A stretch of DNA of 64,000 nucleotides from Cristatella mucedo (GCA_009760855.2 WPIO01000002.1:2639001-2703000), one strand, 5' to 3'; positions 34,545 to 61,110 are shown, numbered from the stretch's first letter. Program-made: numbers and translations. The notes: generated from the sequence alone by a model not told the origin.

Positions 34545-37500
34545 TCAGTAAGTCTTCTTAAGACGGGCAACCTCTTCTCGCAGCCTTTGATTCTCCTCCA
34601 GGAGCGATGACGTCACGTCGTAGGATTCAAAGAGCTTTCGAATGGCAGTCTGCAGTGAGAAGCCGCACGCCTGCTATTGGAGAGGGGCGAGAGGTGCCGC
34701 CTTGCGCACGAGCTTCGATCAGACAAGCTGCGAATGCTCCGGGTGATGGGGACGACCGCCTACGCAGGCCGATCGCCAGCTCACTGCTCCGCCCCCACGG
34801 CCAAGCGCATCTAGGCGAGATTCAGGCCAGGGATTAGGGTGCCAGCATGAGCGAAATTACTTCTTGAATGTAGAATTGCCGCACCATTTCGGCATGCAGG
34901 TTTCTGATGTCACGCTGAAAGTCCTCACGTAGCTCGTCGAGCTGGTCGGCCACCACGCTTTGCAAGAACTCGGTCTGAAACCGCTGCACGCCAGGACCCG
35001 GCACTTCTCCATCGGTCACTTCGGGAGCGGCACGCGCCACCGTGCTGAGCGCACGCGAACCGCTGCCCGGAGGAGGCAGCGGCGACCTCGGCGAGCCGTC
35101 GGCGGCTGCGACCAAAGCCTCGTCTGCCGCCGCGAACCTCAGGTCGAGCGGCGGCGGCAGAGTGGAGGCAGCGGCGCCGACCACCTCGTCGGCCCTGTGC
35201 GAGTGCGGCGACCTCGGCTGCTGGCTGGCCTGAGAGCTCGGCCCGCCAGCAGCCGACGACGAGGCCGAGGCACTGCTGACGCCGCCGGAGGAGGCATACA
35301 CTCTCGGCGATCTGGGCGATCTGCGCTGAGCGGCAGCTGCAACTGAATAAAAATGTGGCACGACGATGCTGCCCGCGTGCCGTGCCCGATGCCAAAGTGC
35401 CCACGCTCGGCCGCACCGAAGCTAGGAATGGTCAGCTGGCTGCGCGGCTGCTGCGAGCATGTGACGTTACCAGGAAGCACGGGCCTGAAGCCCTCCCGCT
35501 CCAGACTGGCTGCCACAGCATGGCCAGCTGTCGTCGTCAGCAATGAGCCATCGAACTGAGCAGGCAACTGTGCCGACCGCAGCTGTGCAAGCGTCACGGC
35601 TCCGTCGCTGTAGCTGCCACCGCCACTACCAGTGCCACCAACGCTGCCTCCGCCAGCGTAGCCGTTGGGTAGCTGCATCTGACAAGGAGGGCGCCGCAAC
35701 GTCAGTAACTCGATGCCGGCATTGTCGCACGAGGCACCGGGCAACGGCACGCGGATGGCAGCTGGAGCTGCTGCAGGCATTACATCGATGATGTTTGCTC
35801 TTTGCTGCTGCTGCCTGTCTTCGGGAAGCAACGGCAGGACGCGGTTGGCACCTTGCCGCGTCACCGACACGGGCGACTGAGGTGCAGCCGAGGCTTCGAC
35901 TGCCATGCCTCCACCGTCATGTCCATCAGCAGCTGCTGGTGAGAACACGAGACCTGCAGCGACGGCCAGGCAGACAGGCGGCTGGTTTGCATAGACCAGG
36001 CAACGTGAGCGATCAAAGCAAGCGCTAACGGTTTCGCTTCGAAAACGAGCGCAGCTGCCGCTCGCGCAAGCACCTCCAACAGACGGACTCGTGGGCCGTG
36101 GCAGAAAGGCACCGCTACGCAGCTGTCTGCCGGCATCACCAGCATCCGGTAGCATAGGAGAAGCTTGCGGGTAACCTGTAGCAAATCATGGCAGCCATAG
36201 CACGCTGAGCGCCTTGCTGCAAAGAAGTTCCCTAGCATATCGAATATCGCGGCAGCGGAGGGGGGAACAGGACGGTGGCTGATCGTTGGCTTTGCTCACC
36301 TTCACCTTCGCTGGTGGCTGTCGTTGGCGAGAACACCTCGAGGTGTGCCAGGTTGTTTACCGAGCCGGAACTTCGCACTGCAACACGCCAGCACTGAGAG
36401 ATCACTTTCGACGGGCACCGAAATTCAAAAATGCAAGCCGAACGCCGGCAATGCGCCAACTCGTGCAGTTCTGACTGCGAGGATCGACTGCACGGCTCGC
36501 GCCTATCGTACCGATCGTAGCAGGCGTGCTGGCTAGTGCTGCCTGACGCAGACCGGGTGTCGTGTCCACGGCAGCAGCAGCACCAGCACCGCCGCTGCTG
36601 CTACTGGTGCGAGGCGAGGGCTGCGACGACGTAGCACTCCTGGGGCTGGAGCCGGCCGATGCTGAGCTGTGGCCAAGCGCCGGCTTCGATCTGCTGCTTC
36701 CACCACCAGTGGTGGCGTTGACCGTAGGACCGTTGCCCGTAGCTGGGCCCTGGTCGGCATCGGCCTAGAAAAAAGAAAATGGATGGACAGCACAGCCAAG
36801 CACATCTCGGCAGACAGCCACTTTGACATGAACTGCTGCTGCTGCTCCAGAGCACGGGTGTACACTTTAGCTCGAGGTCAGAAAGTTTGATGACCACTAC
36901 TCTGCAATCAAGCCTGCCTACTCTGCAGTCAAGCTTGCCTATTCAATAATTTAATAACTACTTAACACAGTAAAAACTCTGGGAGTGCTCAAACAGGTTA
37001 ACACATTCACGAGAGTGCATGCATTGGAGACATGCCTGCTTTGACTTGTGTACCTCTGTACGGTCTGGGCGAGCAGCTTAACCACTGGGCCAAACCAGCT
37101 CGGCACTGAAGTACCTCTTTCCTTGCCAGTCTTCCAGCTCGTGCAAAAATATGCTCACGGATGGCGCAAAATAGGCAGCTTAGTTGGTATGTCTCGAGCG
37201 CGGCCGGCGACACTTACAATCCTTTTCACCGTCTGCACTGGCCTCCCCATTTGCAGCATATAGACTTAGGTGTCCTGTTATTCACTTCCAGGCCCCTGCA
37301 TTCTCTTGTTCCAGCGTATCTATCTGAAACACTTACTCTTTCAACCTCCCCGTGAACTAGCTGCTTCTAGCGTCACTGTAGCTTCGTCTCACAATCAAAC
37401 TCTGATCCTTTGAAGGCCATACCTTCAGTACCCATGCACCTAAAGCCTCCAACTCGGCCCAGTGATGCCAGAACATCCTCTGATTAGTAAAACTAAAACT

Positions 37501-40500
37501 CACCTATTGCCCACGATATATGCTTTGTCCACGGCGATTGTCCTTTATTTACGTATGCATGCTGCAATTGTGCAGCAATAATCACTAATCACTTGAAATG
37601 TTTCCTTTTCAGCCTTTATAAGGTGCATAGACAGATTGGTAGATCTCTTTTGAGCTAAACAAAAAATGCTAATATCAATATTACAGCAACACACAGATGC
37701 CTAAACTATTGATAGAATGTGCTGTAGAGGGTGCAAATGTCTGATGCTATGGTCTCAAATTGGCAGCTATCTTCATAAAAAAACCATTATTGCCCTCGCA
37801 ATATTCAGACCACTGCTATCACAAGTCATTATCATCCAGCCCAGTGGACAGAGATGAACAACCATGATACAATAGCAATTTTAATTGAACAGCCCGAGTG
37901 GTTCATAAAGACATCAAATGTTCACTATCTGCTATTGACTATCTGCTGCCTATTTGCCATCTGCCCTATCTTTATTCACACTAATAGAAATCGTAAGAAA
38001 GCACATTATAGCTCTCTAAGAGGACTAAACCACTTTCTAGGCGCTTTGTACGATAAAATGCACAACTTCAACTTAAAATGTGTGATAACATCACAATTTT
38101 AGCACATAAATGATAATCCATGTGGAAATGCAAATGCAAGAGAAGCACACGTACGGTTTTTTCTTCTTTCTAAATGTCGCCAAGTCGGAGGATTTAGGGA
38201 CTGCAGTTGGTAGTGAGTTCCCTGCTTAGGAACCGTAAGCATAAGGAAGCATAACAACTGAACACACGGTATCCAAAGGATTTGAGGTTTATTAGAGGTA
38301 AAGCTAGACGACATAAGAAGAGCAGCGGCACAATTCGAAGCCGAATTAAGACGTATTTCAGATAGGTTGGCCCGACCAAAACAAAGAAGAAACCTAAAAG
38401 TGAGTGGCAAAACTTGGTCTATTTGCTGCTTGATGGGGAGCCGGTAATTTTTGCCGTTAATAATAATAATAACATGTTTGATGTAACACACTCAGAAAAC
38501 TCGATCTCTTTCTAGACACTTTACATTTGCTGGAAAGAAAGCACAATCGAATGGTTAGTGGTAGCATGCTCAATGGCAACAAGCATAACATGGTTAGGGC
38601 AAATATGGTTAGTGGCAGCATGCACAGTGTCAGCATGCCTAAGCACGTAAAGGACGAATCACATGGACCCAATAAATGCTGTAATAAATAGATGCGTTTT
38701 TAGTTTCTTTTTAAATCTGGTCAAGTCAGGGGATGTCGTGACACAAGTCCGGAGTGAGTTCCAGGCTTTGGTAGCATACGAGCTAATGGTACTGCCTCCA
38801 AAGCGTTTGAGGTTCATTGATGAATGAATGAAGTCGCAACAATCACGACAGACAAGACAAGCTGCCGAGTTCTGGACCAACTGTGTGCACCTTATTGCAC
38901 GGGCAGGAAGGCCTACAAGCAGCAGGTCGGAATGTCACAAATGAATGGTCCAGCTTGGCGTACTTTTCTTTGCCCTCACGTTTTTCATGGGCATCGTTGT
39001 CGTCGTCATTGTCACCTTCATCTAAATCATCCTCATCGAAATCACAGTTGTCATTGCCATTCATCTACCCAGCCAGCCAAATTCCCAAGCGAGTAATGAC
39101 TCCACGGCCCCTTAAATTCATCTGTGGAAATTAATGCATCATGCTAGCAGGTGCAGAAATCCTGTTCCAGAGCCGAGAGCAATCTGCAGGAGCAGCAGAC
39201 AATGTGAGGGAGTACCCACGAGTGATTCGGGGGATGCAATATGCATTGACAGCAAAAGGAGGACAGGAGAGATAATATAAAGTAATGAAAGGGGCAAAAA
39301 AGAGCACACAACAAGAAAGTGGTCATCTTCACTAGTACTACGACTGTACTACGAAGTAGGCAGTAAGAAGATAAGCCTGTACCAGCAGCATGGCACCAAG
39401 CAAACAGTAGCCCAAACGAAGGAGCTGTACGGCACACTCAAGCTTCTAGCAGCAAAAAGGTCACTCAAGCCGATCGCGAAATGAGAGAGCACAGGATAGC
39501 AGCACTGTCAAGCATTCGAACCGGCACATGTGTGCCCCTCATTCACGGCAAAAGTGACACCGTGCAGTGGCTTGCACAGCTGAGGGGGTTAGGATGACAA
39601 TGTGAATACCGGTGTAGAAAGTTACAGGGGGCAGGTAGCTCTGCAGTGGCTAGATGGCTCTATTGACAGACACGGTCAGAGAGACAGCCACCTCATGGTT
39701 GACACGAATGTTACTATCACCAGCAGCAGCAAAGCCAGCACAATCGGTCAACGTGACGTCACAGATACTTCACTCTTCTAATATGCACGTAGAGTTTGTT
39801 CACAAACGATGATAGCTGGTGCGCCTGCCATGCATGCACTGCCGATAGCAGTATGAGTCGCCGAGGCGATGCACACAACTAGCTACCGCACATGAGCAAG
39901 GTTGGATATGGTCGAGAGACCGGCAGGCGAATGCAGGCCAGCAATACATCACTGCTAAGATCTGCCTCGGTGGGGAGGGCGGAGGGCAGCGTGGCTGGAT
40001 TGCAATCGAAATGTATCAGCACGATGCTACTGCAGCTGCATAGCACAGCCACAGCAGCAAGTCGCAGAATCCCAGCCGATCATGCACTGATGGGGGGGCA
40101 GCAGAACACAGGGCCGAGGCTAACCTTGTACAGCCGCTGGAAGCGCAGGCACCGCACAGACGACTTGTGGGCAGCATGCGATCCAATCGGGTGAGAGGCC
40201 TTGCGCAGATCGTAAAGGTAGATGAAGCCTCGCGTCGTACCAGCGGCCAGCGTGTGCCCGTCGCTCATGATGTCTATGGATGTCAGGGGGCAGTCGGTCT
40301 GCATCACCTTGGGCACGCTGCAGAGTAGTAGAGGAGGCCGCAAACGGCCGCTCATGCGTGACTCGAACACTCACACTCTAACCACCGAGCTAAGACTGCT
40401 GCTGCAGCTGCTCCTGGCCAGTGGCTTCACGACAGTGACAAACCTCTTTGACGTGACGTCGTAGAAAACCACAGCTTTGTCGAGGCCGACGCTCATTAGA

Positions 40501-42164
40501 AGCATATTATTCAGTGGGGAGAAGGCAAGGCCCATGGCCGGCGACTTGTGTGCGCCAGTGAAGCTGTGCAGCAGGCACCGCGTGGCCGTGTCCCAGAGCA
40601 GCACCGAGCCGTCGTCCGTGGCGCTGGCCAGCAGGGCTTTCTTGAAGTAGCTGTACTGCAAGTCTTGAACGGCCTGTAGCGCCCCGACGACGGAGAATTT
40701 TCAGCCTCGCGGCACACACGAGGCACTTGGGTCAGACGGACGGCAGGGTGAGCCGGATACCGTCGATCGAGCGAGAGCGCACAAGGGCAAGGCTCGGGAA
40801 GCGGCTGCTCAAAAGCTGCTTGGCAAAGAGACAGCGATCGAGAGAGAAGGAAGAGATAGAGGAAGTGTGGAGGTGCCACGCTCCTGCCAGCGCCTCCGAA
40901 GTTATGGCTGAGTGCATAGGGCTGGTACACACGCCAGCCGGCGCAAGCAGCGAGCATGCAGAAAGACCGAGCAGGCGGCCACAAGGATTGGCAGCTCCAG
41001 CGAGCAACCATTTCAGCTTGCCTATAAACCCGAGCCTGAACTAATTGGGTTAGCTGCACGTAAGTGGGTGAGAGGAGGTAGGGCAGCCTAAGGCTGACTA
41101 GTGTAGACCCCCCCAGACACGGTGTGACTTTGCTTCCTCCACTGCCGATTGAGGGAGTAGACGTGCTGTAAAATACTACTTGATCTAAAAGCCTACTTTT
41201 TACAGTGGCAGAAGAGCCTTAAAGGCTATCACCACCGCTTGCAGCAGCAATAAAGGATCGCCCTCCGAAGGATTCAAAACCACGATCTAGAGATCGAGGT
41301 CGTAAAGAGCAACCGCCTTACCTAGTGTGCCACCATGGCTCATAATCGGTTCAAACGCCTCAAGCTACGCCACAATCAGCATCCAATTTCTTGCAATCAC
41401 AAGGTCCCGAGGCAATGTCAGCGAGCTTCTAAACAACTGGCTATGCTCTGAACATCAGAGTTCAAAGCGATAGCAATACAGTTCTACACCACCTTATACA
41501 TCTTTAGATCTTTACCATCAAAGTCGAAGTGACTGAGCCTACAAATTATCCATTCTCCCTGCATGAAGGTGAAGGAGGCTATGGGACAGCATGCAGGTCA
41601 ACCCCCATCCTCCCAGCCTGAGAGCAGGGTCCCATCGAGGCAGGCCAGCAGAAACACTCCATCAGAATACCTTCGATTTGGCCGGCCAGGGCAATGTCTA
41701 CTTAAATTTGACGATTCCCTTAACAACTTATAACTGAGCAGTATTCCCTAGACAGAGACCAAACCGAGGCAAAGAAATCCTAGAGGGTAGGACTAAATCA
41801 AAAGCTCCTGATGAGCAAGTGGCTATATATTCTTATATTTCTTATACATTCTACTTACGGGGGGGGGGCAGCAAGCATTCTACTCGAGTGATGACTTTTT
41901 GGGTAGATTTACAAGCCGACACTGCTGCAAGCCTGTGAGTGACGTGTATTATCATTATTATAGTCATGCTTCATTAGGGGCAAGCACAGCAGTGCTTGGC
42001 GTGCACTCAGTCCCAACCACATTCACAGGAATGATTCCTGAGCCAAGTTGCCTAAACAGGTGACCAATGGTTTGGGGATTTATCACGGGAGGCATATATA
42101 ATTTCAGCCCATCTCTAGACGACTGTTTCCTGCAGGCTGACATTCACAGCTCTCCTCTCTTTCT

Positions 42165-42202
<38 letters not shown>

Positions 42203-42631
42203 TTTATCTGTGTCTCCCTCTGTCTCTCTCTGAAACAGCTGATAAGGAAAACTAAGTCAAAAGACATGCTTGCAAACCACACAACGAGTCATCATCAGGC
42301 CATATGCCTGTGTTTTCCTCTGACAAAGGATGACAATCCATCATTGGTCTTGGAACCTGAAGCAAAGCTCCAGCCAATGTTTAACACCCAAACAATGCAA
42401 ATTACATCTGGCCTCATCTCCTCTGCTCCTCTGTCTGTCTCCTCTTAATCTATCTACTATCTACATGTCTCTGCCTCTCTCTCTCTCTCTCACTCACTCA
42501 CTCACTCACTCACTCACTCACTCACTCACTCACTCACTCACTCACTCACTCACTCACTCACTCACTCACTCACTCACTCACTCACTCACTCACTCACTCA
42601 CTCACTCACTCACTCACTCACTCACTCTCAC

Positions 42632-42671
<40 letters not shown>

Positions 42672-43912
42672 ACTCACTCACTCTCTCTCTCTCTCTCTCT
42701 CTCTCAATCTCACTTACCTGTGATTTGGCAGACGCTACAAGTGGCCGGGCCGCCTGCGTAGTCACAGTGCTGTACAGGCAGATTTCCCCGGTTTCCGTTC
42801 CACCAGCTATGTACGTGTCGTTACCATTATACGTGACACATGTCACAGGATTTGTATTGCCCTAAGGAAGGAAACAATAACGAAGTGGACCATGCCATAA
42901 TCTAATGCCATTCGTAACTACGACTTGAACCGCTGAGCACAGGATTCTCGGAGAGCCAAAAGCACGCCTAACTGCTGCCTCGATCACGGGGCAGCAGCTA
43001 CAATGACGACTACGCCTACACAAGGCATGAGCAGGCACAGCTTGTTCTGCCTTCGACGAGTGCACCGACGGCACGCTTGGAGGAGCTTCGGACGGCGACT
43101 GCTGACAAAGCTGCCTGCACCAGAGCTCCCGCTCGACCTGAGGTCGACCGGACAACCCACCTCGAATGACCTCTGCAGCTTCCTTGCTTTCAGGTCGTAC
43201 ACGTTCAAAGTGCCACTCCTGCCCGCCGTCAGCAGGTATTTGCCACTGGCACTGAAAGCGACGCAAGTCTGGTCGGGCTACAACAGCGGAAGGGCCTGGG
43301 TTTGCGACTGCTTCTTGGCAGACTTGGCTAGCTCACCCACACACAGGGTGGGGGACCCGGGCTGGCTGAGAGGGCTGGCTGGCTGGCGCCTGCACGGTGC
43401 AGCCGCAGAGGCCAACGACGGCTCCACGCCGACTGCCCCGCCTTAGCCGTCGCTCGGTTGGCTCGGAGGGGAGGCAAGAGCAAGAGCAAGAGCCGCGGGC
43501 GGGCGGCAGCAGGCGACGGCTGCTACGGCTGCAGCCCTCAGCCACACTCACGGCTACGTCCAGCTCTTTGCAGCTGAAAGCCGCATTGGTGATGGCCACG
43601 CCTATCTTATCGCCCGTCGTCGAAGCGCTGGCCAGAAAGTTGTCTGGGGCGGTAGCAATAAGGCGCAAAACGCTACACACTGCTGGCTGCACGCGGGTAA
43701 CCCCGGCCCGGGCCGGGCGAAAGCAGCCGGTGGCGGCGGCTGAGGCCTCGCTGCGCAGCAAGTGAGAGGCGAAAAAAGATACTGTTGTGGCTCCAGCATA
43801 TTCTCGACACGTTTCCTGCGTGCGGATTGAATTGCTTCACCACCGCATAGGTACCGGTATCCCAGACCTTGATGTCGTCGCCGGCCGAAGCCAAAAGCAA
43901 GTGTCCGTTCAT
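34545..43912 (-). CDS. NEDD1: NEDD1, WD40 gamma-tubulin ring complex adaptor (11 coding exons)
   Basis: Exons, high to low coordinate: 43912-43783, 43643-43552, 43277-43161, 42861-42718, 40673-40444, 40317-40125, 36764-36512, 36377-36300, 36175-35471, 35342-34861, 34649-34545. Junctions are GT-AG, phases agree, and the total is 2529 nt (842 residues). Residues 1-302 are WD40 repeats that align collinearly with vertebrate NEDD1 from the first Met (LLLASAGDDIKVWDT, CWSHNNNFLASASTTGDKI, VTCVTYNGNDTYIAGG, PLTSIDIMSDG, HKSSVRCLRF). A Ser/Ala/Gly-rich linker contains the HLEVFSP motif. The C-terminus (DELREDFQRDIRNLHAEMV, then EENQRLREEVARLKK) matches the coiled gamma-tubulin-binding region. NEDD1 recruits gamma-TuRC to centrosomes and spindle microtubules. 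The linker makes it longer than human NEDD1 (about 660). Exon 6 uses GTTTGT and exon 7 GTTAGC donors. The exon 36764-36512 donor and the limits of the 36175-35471 exon are least certain. A 5' UTR exon is expected, because an acceptor lies 1 nt before the ATG. Confidence 0.9.
37030..37110 (-). mobile_element. tRNA-SINE head, type 1, in NEDD1 intron
   Basis: On the minus strand the segment reads GCCGAGCTGGTTTGGCCCAG then TGGTTAAGCTGCTCGCCCAG, matching the heads at 55512 and 63591. The 3' half is not recognisable. Confidence 0.65.
37145..37670 (+). mobile_element. Decayed LINE-B copy in NEDD1 intron
   Basis: Collinear blocks include CACCGTCTGCACTGGC, AGACTTAGGTGTCCT, TTCACTTCCAGGCCCCTGCAT, CCAGCGTATCTATCTGA and a weak tail (AAGGTGCATAGACAGATT). 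It is antisense to NEDD1 transcription. Confidence 0.7.
38168..38455 (-). mobile_element. Older LINE-B fragment (nest host)
   Basis: Minus-strand translation in shifted frames shows PIKQQIDQVLPLTFRFLL, RANLSEIRLN and TNKPQIL-like blocks of LINE-B. It is cut at about 38456 by the 3' end of another LINE-B copy in the same orientation. Confidence 0.7.
38457..38950 (-). mobile_element. LINE-B copy inserted beside or within an older copy
   Basis: An AAT run at 38457, the hairpin (CACTCAGAAAACTCGATCTC, TTTCTAGACACTTTAC), the 3' untranslated region and KLKTHLFITAFIGSM coding sequence occur in order on the minus strand. It lies in the long NEDD1 intron. Confidence 0.8.
41200..41345 (-). mobile_element. 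SINE fragment, type 2, in NEDD1 intron
   Basis: GTGGCAGAAGAGCCTTAAAGG, GCAATAAAGGATCGCCCTCC and GGTCGTAAAGAGCAACCGCC resemble the reverse complement of type 2 SINE sequence and the 18840-18950 fragment. Confidence 0.5.
42165..42234. repeat. (CT)n microsatellite
   Basis: A short CT run with CACT and TGTCT interruptions lies in the same NEDD1 intron as the larger 42476-42706 tract. Confidence 0.9.
42476..42706. repeat. (CT)n / (CACT)n compound microsatellite beside a NEDD1 splice donor
   Basis: A (CT)n start, a long (CACT)n block (about 42490-42625) and further CT runs continue to about 42706. The NEDD1 exon 42861-42718 ends at 42718 and its donor occupies 42717-42711, so on the transcribed strand the intron begins GTAAGTG and within about 10 nt runs into (GA)n and (GAGT)n. 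Confidence 0.95.
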
Positions 43913-44438
43913 ACTGCGGACGGCAGCGCGTCAAACCATGCCAAGCCTGGACGTCGAATGGCTGGAAGCAGTCGCACTCGTCATCATTCACCGCTGAGTC
44001 GGGGTGCGGTGTGGGCCGGCGGCGAGGAAGCGCCGGTAGCTGCCGGAGCCAGCACCGTCCGGCGGACGGACGGACGGACGGCTAGTCGGGTCGCCGCTGC
44101 GTGCACTAATCCAGCAGTCCGCTGCGACCCGTCCACCGAATGACCGGACGCCGTTAGTTCGCTGGCTGTAGAACAGCCAGGCTGGTCGAGCAGCCAGACG
44201 CAATGTAAGGTACCCGTCGCCCGACCTGCAGCCGCACAGCTAGGAGACGGCGAGCGGCAATTTTTTTCGTTCCAAATCGAGGCTGCTGCGTTCTCGGCAA
44301 TGCTGTCCTAGTAGAAAGTAGAGCTTTGCCACATGGAATTGTTGATGGCGTCGTTCAACCTGCGAAGTAAAACGCTTGTCAATATCTTGTGAACCTCGCC
44401 GCTTTGGCGAAAGCCAATAATTAGCATTTTGCTGAAAG
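43913..44438. promoter_or_regulatory. Probable bidirectional NEDD1/MBD4 promoter
   Basis: The NEDD1 start codon (minus strand, 43912) and the MBD4 start codon (plus strand, 44439) are divergent with 526 bp between them. The part next to NEDD1 (about 43990-44290) is visibly CpG- and GC-rich, like many CpG-island promoters, and a CCAAT motif lies at about 44414. No TATA box was found at a convincing position. The segment must also hold the NEDD1 5' untranslated exon, because a splice acceptor ends 1 nt before the NEDD1 ATG. Promoter function is inferred from gene geometry and base composition. Confidence 0.5.
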
Positions 44439-58370
<13,932 letters not shown>

Positions 58371-59317
58371 GGCCCAAGAGCAGCACGAAAGCCCTCGCTG
58401 TTATTGTTGGTCTCGTGGCTCTCGCACATTAATTGGCTTCTCTGATCTTGGCATTTCTAAATTGAGCATCTGTCGATGAAGTAAATGAGTGGCCCGGCAA
58501 ATGTAAGCAGTTATATGTTTTTCTACGCCTATGTGCGCTTACGGTTGTATTTTTTATATATTTATTAGTTTTTCCTAGATCATTGATATATGTTTGCATA
58601 TAATATGAGTCTTGTTAAATATACTGGTGCATAAACCTGAAAATGCACTAAGCTTTTCACTGCGTAAGCCGATAGTTACTTGATAGTTACACTGAGAGGC
58701 CTTATTTTCAGGCTTATTGACAAGGTTCTTTGCAAATAGATGGATTGCCCGTATTGCTAATAAAAAAAAAACTAGGTGGCTATAGAATGATATTGGGTGG
58801 TGTGCTTCAGTTGCCTAGCAAAAAGTAATCAATTGCAGATTCACATTTGGTTTGGACGTAACTGGTTCTCTATAGGACTACATATTGGCCTGGGTGTCAG
58901 CTTAAATTACGTAAATAGAATAGTCGGTAGTTATTGTTTTACCCTCGTGTAAGCTAGTCCATACTGATACCTGGTCTTGGGCTCGAGGTCTTTTCATAAT
59001 ATTCCTTTGCTTGCAGTCATTGAAGAAGAAGATTACTCATGTGACAGCACGTACGATCGGATCCCACAAAAATGGGTCGCCCCACTTACCCAGCTTCTAG
59101 CATTCCTTAAAGTCGTGATGACTGACCACAGTTTACTTGGGCATTTTCCGCATCACGTTTCACCTTAAGACTTTTTCAGACGAAGCGTAGTTTTTTTATC
59201 ATTGATTACTCGACGGGGTTAAGTAAAGTTCTCAGCCAACTGCTGCTGTATTGTTAAACTTAATACATTAGTTGCACTACAATTGTGACAATTTAGCCAT
59301 TTGCACACATCTCTGTA
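58371..59317. other. 3' flank of MBD4
   Basis: AT-rich sequence without recognised genes. The MBD4 transcript should end here, but no single polyadenylation signal stands out. Confidence 0.4.
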
Positions 59318-59590
59318 ATAATAATAATACACTTGATAAAGCGCCCTCAGATAACTCCATCTCTTTCTTGGCGCTTTACATTTGCTGCAAAGGGAAACGC
59401 GATCGAATGGTGACTAATATCATGGTTGATAAACAACAGGAATAACGTGGTTAGGGGTGACATGCACAGGGTCAGCATGCACGTGTGGTTAGTGGCAGCA
59501 TGCACAGTGTCACCACCCACAAGCACATTAAGGACGAATCACGGAGACCCACTAAGTGCTGTCCTAAATAGGTGCGTTTGTAAGTTCTTT
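59318..59590 (-). mobile_element. LINE-B 3' end
   Basis: Reverse LINE-B 3' untranslated region with the hairpin, GGGTGACATGCACAGGGTCA and the start of the coding end (GTCCTAAATAGGTGCG). It is highly similar in inverse to 61150-61428. Confidence 0.9.
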
Positions 59591-59687
59591 TTGTAGTCTT
59601 CATTATGAGCCGCTGAACTGATATAGCTTAGACCCGGAAAATATTGCGATTACTCTTTGTTTTTTCAAGCCATTTGTAGTAGCAATG

Positions 59688-60545
59688 ATAATAATAAGTA
59701 TAGCACCCTCAGAGAACTTAATCTCTTTATGGGCACTTGACATTTGCTTCAAAGGGAGCACGATCGAATGGATAGTAGTAGCATGCTCAACAACAAGCAT
59801 AAAATAGCTAGAGGTGATAGAGGCACAGGGTCAGAATGCAAATATGGTTAGTGGCAGCATGCACAGTGTCAGAATGCATCAGCACATACAGGGCAGATCA
59901 CATGGACCCACTAAAGGCTGTGATCAATAGATGCGTTTTCAGTTGTTTTTATTTAAGTATGGTCAAGTCAGGGGTGTCGTGACGCAAGTAGGCAGTGAGT
60001 ACCAGGCTGTGGGAGCATACGAACTAAAGGCACGGTCTCCAAAAGATTTTAGGCTCGTACGAGGTATAAGTAAACGATTCGATTCCAACGAGCTGGTGGT
60101 ACGATGAGGTGTGGCCTGGTGAGTGAGTAGATCTAATAGGTAGGCTAGAGTCAAATAATGAAGGGACCTAAAATTGAGGAACAGAATATTGAAGTCGATG
60201 CACTCCTTGGCTTGCAGCGGGTGCAGGTCGGTGAGAAGTGGTGTGGTGTGCTGTGGCAACTGCGACGCTCACGGCAGGCAAGCCTAGCTGCAGAGTTTTG
60301 CACCAGCTGTAAGCAGCTGATTGTACAGGCCGGTAGACCAGCAAGCAGCGAGTTACAGTAGTCGAGACGGTATGTCAAAAATGCATGGACTAATTTAGAT
60401 GAGGTATTCCTGTATAAACAAGCCCGAATTTTGGCAATGTTATGTGGCTGAAAGTACTGACTAGACTTGACTGTGGAGCTGATGTGGTCTTCTAATAAAA
60501 GGTCACTTTGGAACAGAACACGTAGATTGTGTGTAGATTCTGGAG
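59688..60545 (-). mobile_element. LINE-B 3' half, frameshifted
   Basis: The minus strand gives TYRLDYCNSLLAGLPACTI, QLVQNSAARLACRERRSCH, then in another frame TPLLTDLHPLQAKECIDFN and TSLKSFGDRAFSSYAPTAW. A frameshift near 60240 separates them. The 3' tail starts at about 59693. Confidence 0.88.
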
Positions 60546-60789
60546 GAGCTGTATGCTGGACGAGCCAATTTTGAGAGTTTGGTTTTTCATGTAGGTTTAT
60601 GGATCTTGAATCTGCCGACTCAAAAATTTAGCTCTGAGTTTTAATAAAAAGGTCATTGATTTATGTTTTCTATATGCGTTATTTCAAAGTGACTTCTGAC
60701 TTTTTAGTGCAATTATTAAATTAAGTTAAACGTATTTCTGTTTCATAAAGTAAAAGGTCGTGTGGTCTCCATTCAGTTGCGATCTGAGG

Positions 60790-61110
60790 TCGTAATGTAT
60801 TGAAACGTATCTCCGTCTGTAACTCCACAAAGATTATGTGGGTGCTACGCAGGAAAGGTTTTTATAGCGAACTCAAAGTCTGAGTGGCTTTCAATACTCA
60901 CTCGGTAGCCAACAAACTTCATCTCAATCAACAAAGAAAAAGTTAGGAACAGATGCTGAGTCACGAGAGCAGTTGAGGTAGTGAGTAACATGGAAGTAGC
61001 AGCTCAGGATGGCTGGAAAGAATATGCAATAGTCGGCAGCAGGAGAGTACACGTCGTTGAGTAAGAATTGCTGAAGTAATTTCTTCAGTCTAGGACCAGG
61101 AGCGAAAAAC
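60790..61110 (-). mobile_element. LINE-A 3' end
   Basis: ACGTATCTCCGTCTGTAACT, GGGTGCTACGCAGGAAAGG, CAGTTGAGGTAGTGAGTAAC and GTCGGCAGCAGGAGAGTACA match reverse LINE-A tails with more divergence than the 45003 copy. Confidence 0.85.

Noticed and set aside
35861..36238. Alternative-frame ORFs over the NEDD1 linker exon on both strands
   Set aside because: The splice-phase-consistent frame continues NEDD1. The others are GC-rich shadow frames.
42476..42706. CACT array as a CRISPR-like or regulatory array
   Set aside because: It is a plain tetranucleotide microsatellite with no spacers.
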